NCBI GenBank assembly: GCA_900112995.1
Contig: FONU01000012.1
Span: 56,998 to 120,997 of the forward strand
Origin: [Lactobacillus] rogosae
Lineage (GTDB): Bacteria > Bacillota > Clostridia > Lachnospirales > Lachnospiraceae
DNA: 64,000 nt
Reading direction: 5' to 3'
Shown here: positions 56,360 through 64,000 of the stretch, piece after piece
How positions within the stretch are numbered: position 1 is the stretch's first letter
Layout of the letters: each line of letters begins with the position of its first letter
Program-made: the position numbers and the translations under genes
Notes under the pieces: generated by a model
What the model was told of the DNA's origin: nothing
The model's input: only the letters and a program-made list of their open reading frames with translations
Databases searched by the model: none

Positions 56360-57106
56360 ATGGTACTAATATGCGTTGCGGCTATTTTATGTATAGCGGC
56401 TTTTAATGGAATGAAAAAAGGTGCAATAAGAATGGCGGCATCACTCGTTGCTATGATTATAACAATAGCTGTCACAACATTTGCATCACCAATAGTAAGT
56501 GAAAAAGTAAAGAATGATACGGATATGGACGAGCGTATTACACAGAGTATATATGAAAATATCATAAAAGACGGCAGGAAATATGGAGAAGATGATTCAC
56601 AGGTTATAGACAGCAGTACTGTTGTATACAAGGATGCGATACAATCAAAGGTTGATGCCATAAGTGAATATATGAAGCTTCCACAGAGCCTTTCTGACAA
56701 TATAACAGAGTCAGCAGCTATGAAAATACTAGACTCAGCTGGAACATCGGCTGAGGTTACAATAAAAGAGATGGCGGCACAGATATTTGCGGCACAGCTT
56801 AGTGCTATCATAATTAATGCAATATGCTACTGCATAGTATTTGTTATATTATACATAATTCTTAAGGTGTTTATGGGAGTGACAGGCGTAATAAGCAGGC
56901 TTCCGGTTATTCATCAGGCTGACAAATTGTGCGGAACAATAGCAGGTATAGTTGAAGGACTTATTATAGTGTGGGTAGTATTTGCAATAGTTACAGCATT
57001 TGGCAATAATGTATGGGCTTCGGATATACTTGCACAGATTCATAGCAGCAGCTTTTTGGAATTTATATACGATAATAATATTATAATGAAGATGATAATA
57101 TCATAG
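56360..57106 (+). CDS. CvpA-like membrane protein
   Basis: A 248-residue protein with an N-terminal helix pair (ICVAAILCIAAFNGMKKGAIRMAASL) and further helices in the last third. The GxxxG-rich start and overall plan match CvpA/colicin V production-type proteins. The middle is an acidic outer loop. It is followed 13 bases later by the LytTR regulator. Confidence 0.75.
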   Translation: MVLICVAAILCIAAFNGMKKGAIRMAASLVAMIITIAVTTFASPIVSEKVKNDTDMDERITQSIYENIIKDGRKYGEDDSQVIDSSTVVYKDAIQSKVDAISEYMKLPQSLSDNITESAAMKILDSAGTSAEVTIKEMAAQIFAAQLSAIIINAICYCIVFVILYIILKVFMGVTGVISRLPVIHQADKLCGTIAGIVEGLIIVWVVFAIVTAFGNNVWASDILAQIHSSSFLEFIYDNNIIMKMIIS

Positions 57107-57119
57107 ACAGAGGAATAAT

Positions 57120-57863
57120 ATGCGTATAGCTATATGTGAAGATGATAAGATACAGGCGGGAACATTGGAACATCTTCTTGATGACAGATTGAGGGAAACA
57201 GAATGTGAAGCAGAAGTAGATGTATATTTTGGCGTAGATGACATAAAACGAGAACTTAACAATAAGCATTATGATGCTTATTTTCTTGATATTGAACTTG
57301 GGGCGGATAATGGTGTAGAGCTGGCAAAGAATATTAAACAGTCAGATATTAATTCAATAGTAGTGTTCACGACAAGCCATACAGATTATATGGCGGAAGC
57401 ATTTGATGTACACGCTTTTAATTATATTGTGAAGCCTGTTACAATGCAGAAGGTGGACAAGATTGTAACACAGCTTGAAGAGGTTATTAATTCAAGAGAT
57501 GACAAGCTTATATTCAGATGTAACAGAGAGTTAGTCAGCACATACTATGACGATATCGTGTATATGGAGTCGTCCAAAAGAATAATTAACCTTATAACCA
57601 CTAATATGGAATATCAGTTCTATGGAAAGATTAATGATGTATATAATGAACTTCCAGAGCTGATATTTGGAAAGACAAGAAGTGGCTGTATTGTTAATTA
57701 CAGATATGTAAGCAGGGTTGATAAATCCAATGTCTGGTGCAGGAGAGGCGTAGATGGCAAAGAGATAAGACTGGACTTGGGACGTGGAAGATATAACGAT
57801 TTTATGACAGATTATACGAGCTATATAACATCAGAGAGAGGCAAAAGCAGAAGGCTCTGGTAG
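57120..57863 (+). CDS. LytTR-family response regulator (AgrA-like)
   Basis: A 247-residue regulator. The receiver has ICEDDK, phospho-acceptor Asp57 in YFLDIELG and Lys in IVKPV. The LytTR domain follows (DIVYMESSKRIINLIT, RSGCIVNYRYVSRV). The kinase gene comes next, 27 bases on. A canonical LytTR direct-repeat site (59216-59246) lies behind the pair and should be its target. Confidence 0.93.
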   Translation: MRIAICEDDKIQAGTLEHLLDDRLRETECEAEVDVYFGVDDIKRELNNKHYDAYFLDIELGADNGVELAKNIKQSDINSIVVFTTSHTDYMAEAFDVHAFNYIVKPVTMQKVDKIVTQLEEVINSRDDKLIFRCNRELVSTYYDDIVYMESSKRIINLITTNMEYQFYGKINDVYNELPELIFGKTRSGCIVNYRYVSRVDKSNVWCRRGVDGKEIRLDLGRGRYNDFMTDYTSYITSERGKSRRLW

Positions 57864-57890
57864 TTTAATATTAAGAGGTGCACTTAAGAT

Positions 57891-59204
57891 ATGTTAGATA
57901 ATCATATGTTTTTATTGTGTATGCTGGCAGGTATAATAGACTATATTATATATATTGGGTATCAGAAGAATTATATATATGTGGAACATTTGAAACCAGC
58001 AGATAGTTCATATGGGCTTAATGTACGGCTGTTAAGTTATTTTAAAATAGCTGTTTATTATGTATATAATATTCTTCTGGCGGCAGTTGATATATTATGT
58101 ATGTACAGTTTTCTGATTAACAACAGCTATACGATGTATATACTTCTTCTTGTTATTATGATTGCAGGTTTTAAGTATAGTGCTTTTGATGTATACACGG
58201 TAACAGCCAGTACGGCATATCATATAAGTATGTCGGTTACTGTTAATATTCTGGTTCGTCTGATATTGGAGAACTGTTCTCTTACGAGAATTGAAAAGTA
58301 CAGTTCAGACATTAGTAGAGAAATTAGCTGTATTATTATGGTAAGAATACTGATTGTAATACTTGTTGATGTATATGATAAATATATAGGCATAAAGCTT
58401 GGAAGGCTTGCAGGGACAGCTATAGCTGTGACATCATTTGGCATAACTGTGGCATGTATTATGGTAAGCAAAATGGCATATAAATATGTTGACACAAGAC
58501 CAATTGTGCTGGCAGTTCTTATTATTCTATGGTGCATAACTAACATAATAGCGATGCTTATTAATATGATTGAACAGAACAGCCGTCATAGTTATGAGAT
58601 TATTATGCTTGAACGTGAGCGGCAGACTAACAGGGAAATATACGATAATATCAAATCAGGACAGGAAGAATTAAGGGATATAAGGCACGATATCAAGAAC
58701 AGGCTTAGTTCCTTAAGGAGTGTTATAGTACAGAATGACAGCAGTGCGGCACTTGATTATTTAGACGGAATGATAGGAAGTGTCGATATGGTTAAGGGGA
58801 AAATATACTGTAATAATCTTGTCATCAATAACATTCTGACATACAAGCTCAGTGGTGTTGCTGATAACATTTCGGTGGAATGTGAGGCGGAAGTTCCAGA
58901 GCAGATTAGTGTGGATATGGGAGATTTAGGAGTTATAATAGGTAATCTGTTAGACAACAGCATTAAAGCTGTGAATAATATTAATACAGGTGGTTATATA
59001 CATATAATTATAACAGAGAGCATAGGAAAGCTTATAATAATAATAGAGAATAATTACCTGAAAGATACAGAAAAGAAGCCAGCCATATATTACATAGATC
59101 ACGGCAGGGGCATTAATAATGTGCGCCGTATTGTTAAGAAATATGGAGGAAGTTATAAGGAAAATGTGTCTGAAAATGTGTATCAGACCAAGATAAGCAT
59201 TTGA
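57891..59204 (+). CDS. GHKL sensor histidine kinase (AgrC-like)
   Basis: A 437-residue kinase with six or seven N-terminal membrane helices (about 8-230), a phospho-acceptor His266 in RDIRHDIKNRL and a GHKL ATPase domain (IGNLLDNSIKAV, then DHGRGINNVRRIVKKYGG). It resembles AgrC-type peptide sensors, but no AgrB or AgrD gene is nearby. Confidence 0.93.
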   Translation: MLDNHMFLLCMLAGIIDYIIYIGYQKNYIYVEHLKPADSSYGLNVRLLSYFKIAVYYVYNILLAAVDILCMYSFLINNSYTMYILLLVIMIAGFKYSAFDVYTVTASTAYHISMSVTVNILVRLILENCSLTRIEKYSSDISREISCIIMVRILIVILVDVYDKYIGIKLGRLAGTAIAVTSFGITVACIMVSKMAYKYVDTRPIVLAVLIILWCITNIIAMLINMIEQNSRHSYEIIMLERERQTNREIYDNIKSGQEELRDIRHDIKNRLSSLRSVIVQNDSSAALDYLDGMIGSVDMVKGKIYCNNLVINNILTYKLSGVADNISVECEAEVPEQISVDMGDLGVIIGNLLDNSIKAVNNINTGGYIHIIITESIGKLIIIIENNYLKDTEKKPAIYYIDHGRGINNVRRIVKKYGGSYKENVSENVYQTKISI

Positions 59205-59215
59205 TGTGCAAAAAG

Positions 59216-59276
59216 TTACATTAATGAATACAACTTTTTACATTAACCGAATATCGCAAAATGCGTATGATATAAT
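59216..59276 (+). promoter_or_regulatory. LytTR direct-repeat site and promoter of the downstream operon
   Basis: TTACATTAA occurs at 59216-59224 and 59238-59246, 22 bp apart, just upstream of where a -35 box would lie. TATAAT is at 59271-59276. There is no good -35, as expected for a promoter that needs an activator. The site closely follows the AgrA/PlnC type. Confidence 0.75.
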
Positions 59277-59316
59277 CCAGTGCATAGAGATTAGAATCTA
59301 TGTGCTGGATTTTTTT
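59275..59316 (+). terminator. Rho-independent terminator overlapping the LytTR promoter
   Basis: A 14-bp stem with two G-U pairs (59275-59288 with 59297-59310), 8-base loop and seven Ts. It ends the kinase transcript. Its left arm covers the -10 and start region of the downstream promoter, so only the inner stem would be in the new transcript. Confidence 0.85.
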
Positions 59317-59351
59317 ATGCGGCTGGGCTTAACACAGGAATGGAGGATATT

Positions 59352-60182
59352 ATGAAGCAGATGTTAAAAATAGAGCTGGAGAGGGCGTTTAAAAGTGCAG
59401 GTTTAAAAGTGTCGCTCCTGATAGGTATAGTTATAAGTACATTACATTTTTTTCAGAAGGTATTACCAACGGCACTCGATCCATTACATTTTTATAAAAC
59501 AGGTAATCTTGAAACAGTAGCCAATGTTAATAATATGTGGATGGCAATGGGCGAAGGCTGGCATTACACATTGTATGTCAGGCTTATTCCGTTACTTGCT
59601 GTTGTGCCTTATGCCGTTACATATTATACAGATTATAAAAAGGGGATTGTAAAGAATTATTATACAAGAACCAAAAAGATTAATTACATATCAGCCAAAT
59701 ATATTGCAGTGTTTCTTACAGGTGGAACGGCGGCAGTTGCTCCGTTAGTACTGGATCTGATTGCTACATCAGCAGTGATGCCATCTTTTATAGCAATTAG
59801 TCATACTGTTCCCTGTAATGGCAATGGAATATGGTCATATATATTATTCTCACATCCGTATATATATTATTTGTTATATTTTATTCTCCAGTTTATATGT
59901 GCAGGACTGATGGCAACAATGTCTCTCGTTGTATCGCTGTATGTTAATAATGCATTTATTGTACTGTTGTTTCCAAGTGTATTATGTGAATTCATTAATG
60001 CAGTTTCAACATGGATTCCTGTTAAATATAGATATATAAAAGGGGCGGCTCCATGGAGATTGTTCAGGATTGATCAGGTGGCAATAAATTACTGGCAGAG
60101 TTATGTGATATTTATATGCGTGGTTTTGTTGTTTGATCTTGTTATATATGTGTGGAGAGGGGTGAAGAATGATGCACTCTAA
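59352..60182 (+). CDS. ABC-2-like membrane protein
   Basis: A 276-residue protein with about six membrane helices. The start (LKIELERAFKSAGLKVSLLIG) and overall plan fit ABC-2-type permeases of peptide resistance or export systems. No ATPase gene is seen in the operon. The ATG at 59352 follows GGAGG. It overlaps the next gene by 14 bases. Confidence 0.7.
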   Translation: MKQMLKIELERAFKSAGLKVSLLIGIVISTLHFFQKVLPTALDPLHFYKTGNLETVANVNNMWMAMGEGWHYTLYVRLIPLLAVVPYAVTYYTDYKKGIVKNYYTRTKKINYISAKYIAVFLTGGTAAVAPLVLDLIATSAVMPSFIAISHTVPCNGNGIWSYILFSHPYIYYLLYFILQFICAGLMATMSLVVSLYVNNAFIVLLFPSVLCEFINAVSTWIPVKYRYIKGAAPWRLFRIDQVAINYWQSYVIFICVVLLFDLVIYVWRGVKNDAL

Positions 60183-60753
60183 AAAGAGAATTATAAAGCG
60201 TGTTGTTATAGCCTGCCTGATATTAGTAGTATCTGGTGTGTGGCTTGTAGGTTACATAGATGTCAATAAAAGATTTCCAAAGCCAGAGCAGCAGGTGCAT
60301 TCAATTGGAGAATGGGTAAGGACGGGCGATACGAGCATAAAAGTTAATTCTGTAGAATATATGCCGCAGGAAGAAGCAAACAGCCAATATGGATCAGAAC
60401 TTCTCCCTGATAACGGGAATAATAGTAATACTTATTATTTTATAGCGAAGATTGATGTCAAGAATGAAACAGATAAGGAAATCAAATTATCAAAAACACT
60501 TTTAGAGCATCTTGGATTGGAGATATATCCTGTTGGCGTATTAATATATGGAGAAGTGATGGAAAATGGAGAATTGACAAGCATAAAGCTTAAAGCACAA
60601 GAACAAAGGGAAATTGTATTGCATTTTATAATGTCACAAGGAGTGTTGCGGGATGATAGAAGATGGATGTTGAAAAAGTCACAGATTCGTATTGTACTGT
60701 CTAATTATCCTGTACACGAAATTATAGTTCTTGATGATATTAAGGGATTGTAA
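60169..60753 (+). CDS. Membrane-anchored outer protein, DUF5028-like
   Basis: A 194-residue protein with one N-terminal helix (about 10-30) and an extracytoplasmic beta domain (TYYFIAKIDVKNETDKEIKL) like the telobox/DUF5028 group found with transporters. Role unknown. Good ribosome site GAGGGGTG. Confidence 0.65.
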   Translation: MMHSKKRIIKRVVIACLILVVSGVWLVGYIDVNKRFPKPEQQVHSIGEWVRTGDTSIKVNSVEYMPQEEANSQYGSELLPDNGNNSNTYYFIAKIDVKNETDKEIKLSKTLLEHLGLEIYPVGVLIYGEVMENGELTSIKLKAQEQREIVLHFIMSQGVLRDDRRWMLKKSQIRIVLSNYPVHEIIVLDDIKGL

Positions 60754-60767
60754 AGAGGAGTTTATTT

Positions 60768-61667
60768 ATGAAAAGAAAAAGTATAATATTTGCTATTTTA
60801 TGTGTATTAATGCTGGTATCAGGCTGTAGCAGCCAAAGTACTGATGATATATATCAGATGATGGAAAATGCATCATCAAAATCAAATGGCAGTGAATCAT
60901 CTGGACAATCAGATATGGTTTCTGACAATTCACCACGCGTATATACAGAAGATTATAAGGAGTGCAATAAAAATTATATGCCGGAACTGGTACAGACTGG
61001 GGAGACGGCTAAGGTTACAATTGGTAGTAGAAATGATACGTTATCATTTACAGTTACAGATGCCCTTATTACAGATGATTTTAGTGATTTAAGACAGCTT
61101 ACATCACAGGCGGCATATGATAATATAAGAAATTTCCTGCTTTATGTAGAAACAGATGATTATATAGATGAACAGGGGAATATATTAGACAGTGAACGTG
61201 GGGTTGAGAGGAAAGCGCTTTTTGTAAAGCTTAGTATAAAAAATGAGAATAATAGTGAATACACATTGCCTATACACAGCCTGAGTCTGTATAGCATAAA
61301 AAAGGAGAATTCTGTGATGAAATACAGACGCTTGAAAGGGACAAATGATGGAGGACCTATTTGTGCAAATGCACCAGATGCATTTACTTTGAAATCGGCT
61401 TCTAAAATTACATTACAGCCGGGCGAGGAAAAAGAAGAAGTGTTAATATATTTTGAAGAAGATAAGTGGGTTGAACAGTATACATATCGTTATGATAAGG
61501 ATATAGGAAAGGGTGTATATGGAGATCTGGTGTATGGAGATGATATTTCATATGACAATATATATTTTTCAACTTCATTTATGTACGAAAGTAATAATCA
61601 AAACAAGGACAGAGGCTACTTTGAGAAGATTAAGAGTCTTATTAAACTGGATATAAGACAGGAATAA
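60768..61667 (+). CDS. Lipoprotein with DUF4352-like domain
   Basis: A 299-residue lipoprotein: lipobox LVSGC with Cys near residue 20, a Ser-rich linker, then a beta domain (ALFVKLSIKNENNSEYTL, ITLQPGEEKEEVLIYF) typical of DUF4352-like immunoprotective domains. Same fold idea as the previous gene product. It may shield the cell or serve as substrate-binding part. Confidence 0.7.
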   Translation: MKRKSIIFAILCVLMLVSGCSSQSTDDIYQMMENASSKSNGSESSGQSDMVSDNSPRVYTEDYKECNKNYMPELVQTGETAKVTIGSRNDTLSFTVTDALITDDFSDLRQLTSQAAYDNIRNFLLYVETDDYIDEQGNILDSERGVERKALFVKLSIKNENNSEYTLPIHSLSLYSIKKENSVMKYRRLKGTNDGGPICANAPDAFTLKSASKITLQPGEEKEEVLIYFEEDKWVEQYTYRYDKDIGKGVYGDLVYGDDISYDNIYFSTSFMYESNNQNKDRGYFEKIKSLIKLDIRQE

Positions 61668-61698
61668 TGGAACGTGAAGAATTGCAATAACAGGTGGT

Positions 61699-62460
61699 AT
61701 GATGAAAAGATTAGTTGATTTATTGCGGGTAAATGAGTCAAGGTTTACAGCTATTATATTAGGTGCAATGACAATTGCTGCTGTTATTAATTTTAATGGG
61801 CAGCTTGGGAGCGGCGGAGGAGTGCCGTGCTTATATGATGTCTATATAATAGGTATTTTGCATGTGGTGGATACATTTGGTGTTCCATTGCTGCTGTTTT
61901 ATACATTATTTGTCGAAAGGCATAACCAGAGAATAATGCAGGTTGTCAGGGAACGCACAGTTAATGATGTATGGAAAAGATGCGTGATAGATTTACTCAT
62001 TTTGTGTACGTTTTTTACGGTATATGTCTTTGCTTTAACCACGATTGTAGGTTTATTGCGGACAAATACATTTTATAATTGGGGAGAACAATATAGTCGC
62101 TGTGTGAAATGGCTTGGAAAAGTATGTGAAGAACAGCCATCATTTGTTATGCTGCTGGTGGCATATGTAATAGAGACATTTCAGTGCTTTTTAATAACGG
62201 GAATTGTAATGATCGGAGTATGGTGGTGCACCAATAAAGAATGGGCAGGATATATATCTGCAATAATATTAATTACTATAGACAGAAGCTTTGAAAGCCA
62301 TGGCTTAATATTTGGCAGTTATCAGGTATCAAGCTATACATACAAGGTTGGCTTAAACTTAGGTGTAAATATAATATATCCGCTGATAGTTATGGTAATA
62401 ATATTTGTCCTTGTGAACGTGGCAGTAAGATTTAAGAAAAAGGAATTCTTAGGGACATAG
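61699..62460 (+). CDS. Integral membrane protein of the LytTR-controlled operon
   Basis: A 253-residue protein with about six membrane helices and no recognised motif. Two consecutive ATGs (61699, 61702) follow AGGTGG. By position it is likely a permease subunit working with 59352 and 62464. Confidence 0.6.
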   Translation: MMKRLVDLLRVNESRFTAIILGAMTIAAVINFNGQLGSGGGVPCLYDVYIIGILHVVDTFGVPLLLFYTLFVERHNQRIMQVVRERTVNDVWKRCVIDLLILCTFFTVYVFALTTIVGLLRTNTFYNWGEQYSRCVKWLGKVCEEQPSFVMLLVAYVIETFQCFLITGIVMIGVWWCTNKEWAGYISAIILITIDRSFESHGLIFGSYQVSSYTYKVGLNLGVNIIYPLIVMVIIFVLVNVAVRFKKKEFLGT

Positions 62461-62463
62461 ATT

Positions 62464-63366
62464 GTGCAGAAAACTTATAACTTTGCAGAAAAGATAAGGG
62501 AGAGAGTGTGGATGTTGTGGTGGCAGATAAAAAGCGACATAAGAGAGGGCATTGTACAGCAATGGAAAAGATTTGCAATGCTTGGAATAATATATGCAGT
62601 ATGTGTAATATATTTTATTATGATATGCAGCTTTAGCAGACATATTGACTCGTATACGTGTGGAGATATGATTTTATGGGTGTTAAGGGGTGTTAAGAAA
62701 TATGATAGTGGTGTGATTAAAACCGTAGACATATCCTCTGTGTATATGCTTCCTAATATATTTGTAGCTTATATTGTCGGCAATTATGTCATCAAAGACC
62801 TGTATGGCTTTGGAAAGAATATTATCGTCAGAACAGGAAGTAGGTTTAACTGGTGGATAAGCAAATGTATATGGGGCATATTAACAGCAGTGCTAAGTTA
62901 TGCAATATTGTATGCTGTAATAATAGTGGCTGGAATATGCACAGGAGGCGTTAAGCTTGCACCGACACCAGAAGTATGCTATTCGGCTATTTCTATGGAT
63001 AAACAGATTATTATACAGAACACTAATCTGACAGGTCTGGTGATAAGTCTTATGGCTATGAGCCTGCTTATGACAATAACCTTCTGCATTATCCAGATTA
63101 CAGTCGGACTTATTATATCACCAGTCATTGGATATGTTATTGTGATGTCATATCTTATTATAGGTGCATTTTCAGATAATCCATTCATTATATCCATATA
63201 TTGTATGGCTTTAAGAAATGGAATATACAGCCCAGAAGGATATAACATATTATTGGGAGTAATTATTATGGCGGCAATAACAATCTTCTGCATGGTAGCA
63301 GGCTCATTATATATAAGAAAAATGGATATAATTAACCAAAAACAGGAGTGGCAGGGACACGAATAA
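62464..63366 (+). CDS. Integral membrane protein, putative permease
   Basis: A 300-residue protein with about six membrane helices (first at about 40-58). No family recognised with confidence; the plan resembles ABC-2 permeases. The GTG at 62464 lies 3 bases after the previous stop. An ATG at 62512 with GGGAG upstream would give a protein 16 residues shorter and is a fair alternative. Confidence 0.6.
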   Translation: MQKTYNFAEKIRERVWMLWWQIKSDIREGIVQQWKRFAMLGIIYAVCVIYFIMICSFSRHIDSYTCGDMILWVLRGVKKYDSGVIKTVDISSVYMLPNIFVAYIVGNYVIKDLYGFGKNIIVRTGSRFNWWISKCIWGILTAVLSYAILYAVIIVAGICTGGVKLAPTPEVCYSAISMDKQIIIQNTNLTGLVISLMAMSLLMTITFCIIQITVGLIISPVIGYVIVMSYLIIGAFSDNPFIISIYCMALRNGIYSPEGYNILLGVIIMAAITIFCMVAGSLYIRKMDIINQKQEWQGHE

Positions 63367-63892
63367 TGCTTAAATGCATTATAAATTGGGAAAGATTTCA
63401 ATTTGTTGCAAAAAAGAAAAGGATATTTTAAGCCATAAATATAAGAAAAACAGATTAAATTGAGGTAAAAAATAAAAAAATCTCCAAAATTAAGGAAAAT
63501 ATTAAAATGCTGCAAAGCTAGTAAATACGCGGCTTTGCAAAGAATTAGCTTTGCCAAATCAACAAAAATCTCAAAAAAATTAAAAAAAATTGAAAAAAGT
63601 TGTTGACATATGTGATGGGTGGTGATATTATAATCAAGTCGCCGCGATACGACAGCGACACAAAAGCTTCTCAAACACAGATAAATACTGGATTTGAGAG
63701 CGATGAACTTTGATAACTGAACAGAAAGACAACCTTGAAAATTCTTTTTTAGAATTTCGAGATGAGTACAGAATTCAATAGAATTAAGTATACATCTTTT
63801 GTGAACATCATTCAAGCAATTGAATGAATCCTTAAACACAGTATAAGGAAACTATTATTAAGCTAGTTAGTTTGTAACTGACAAGGCAAACT
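63367..63892 (+). promoter_or_regulatory. Ribosomal RNA promoter region and leader
   Basis: A gene-free stretch of 526 bases. A-tracts at about 63550-63600 look like an UP element. TTGACA (63603-63608), 17 bp and TATTAT (63626-63631) form the promoter. A small inverted repeat (GCAAAGC/GCTTTGC) lies upstream near 63515-63540. About 250 bases of leader run to the 16S gene and include the ACTTTGATAACTGAACAG stretch often seen near rRNA leaders of this family. Confidence 0.75.

Positions 63893-64000
<108 letters not shown>

Noticed and set aside
57120..59204. Complete agr quorum-sensing system
   Set aside because: Only the kinase and regulator are present; no AgrB protease or AgrD propeptide gene is found nearby.
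62979..63839. Minus-strand 286-codon frame at the right end
   Set aside because: It overlaps a permease gene and the rRNA promoter and leader, and it resembles no protein.

Overview
The window is AT-rich chromosomal DNA of an anaerobic, low-GC Gram-positive bacterium, almost certainly a Lachnospiraceae member. The 5' end of the 16S rRNA gene at the right edge, the Tad/Flp pilus set, the LytTR-type regulators, the indolepyruvate oxidoreductase genes and the uvrC-hprK-murB-rapZ-whiA cluster all fit. The Lachnospira (Eubacterium) eligens group is my best guess, from general resemblance only.

Left part (1-9.7 kb): the tail of an unknown gene, a strongly folded palindromic element, a GltD-like oxidoreductase and a DUF2752 membrane protein on the minus strand, then the F1Fo ATP synthase operon atpB-E-F-(delta::alpha)-G-D-C. 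The delta and alpha subunits are fused in one uninterrupted 672-codon frame, which conflicts with the usual 1:3 stoichiometry. A tandem repeat separates atpD from atpC.

9.7-19.2 kb is an accessory region. It starts with a HipB/HipA-type toxin-antitoxin pair that has a palindromic operator over its promoter, an apparently leaderless hipB mRNA and a kinase lacking its N-terminal subdomain. Two small membrane proteins follow. Next comes a self-contained locus: a LytTR response regulator, a secreted protein, a small secreted three-Cys peptide, a lipoprotein, two FtsX-like permeases and an ABC ATPase. Matching pairs of 13-bp direct repeats with identical geometry lie upstream of the regulator and of the downstream genes, which points to an autoregulated peptide-export or bacteriocin-like system.

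19.2-36.2 kb is mostly core metabolism and housekeeping: an acyl-CoA ligase with iorA/iorB (aryl-acid metabolism), uvrC, hprK, a ROK kinase, murB, rapZ, whiA, two adjacent G3E metal-chaperone-type proteins (one with a His/Cys-rich tandem repeat), nudC, spmAB, a GH25 lysozyme-like protein and a DUF2508 protein.

36.3-46.9 kb is a Tad (type IVb) pilus locus: two prepilin peptidases, TadZ, TadA, TadB, TadC, Flp pilin, DUF5702, two TadE-like pseudopilins and an FHA protein. About 20-bp-phased repeats lie just upstream of the pilin.

46.9-57.1 kb holds a flavodoxin/SCP2 protein, an orphan histidine kinase, a HIT protein, an aconitase-family hydratase, a coiled-coil membrane protein, YyaC, an MPN-LysM protein, a DUF5711 protein and a CvpA-like protein.

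57.1-63.4 kb holds a LytTR regulator plus GHKL kinase pair, then a canonical LytTR direct-repeat promoter that overlaps a terminator, then an operon of three membrane proteins, an anchored protein and a lipoprotein without an ATPase. The window ends with an rRNA promoter and the first bases of a 16S rRNA gene. No tRNA, CRISPR array, insertion sequence or prophage was recognised.
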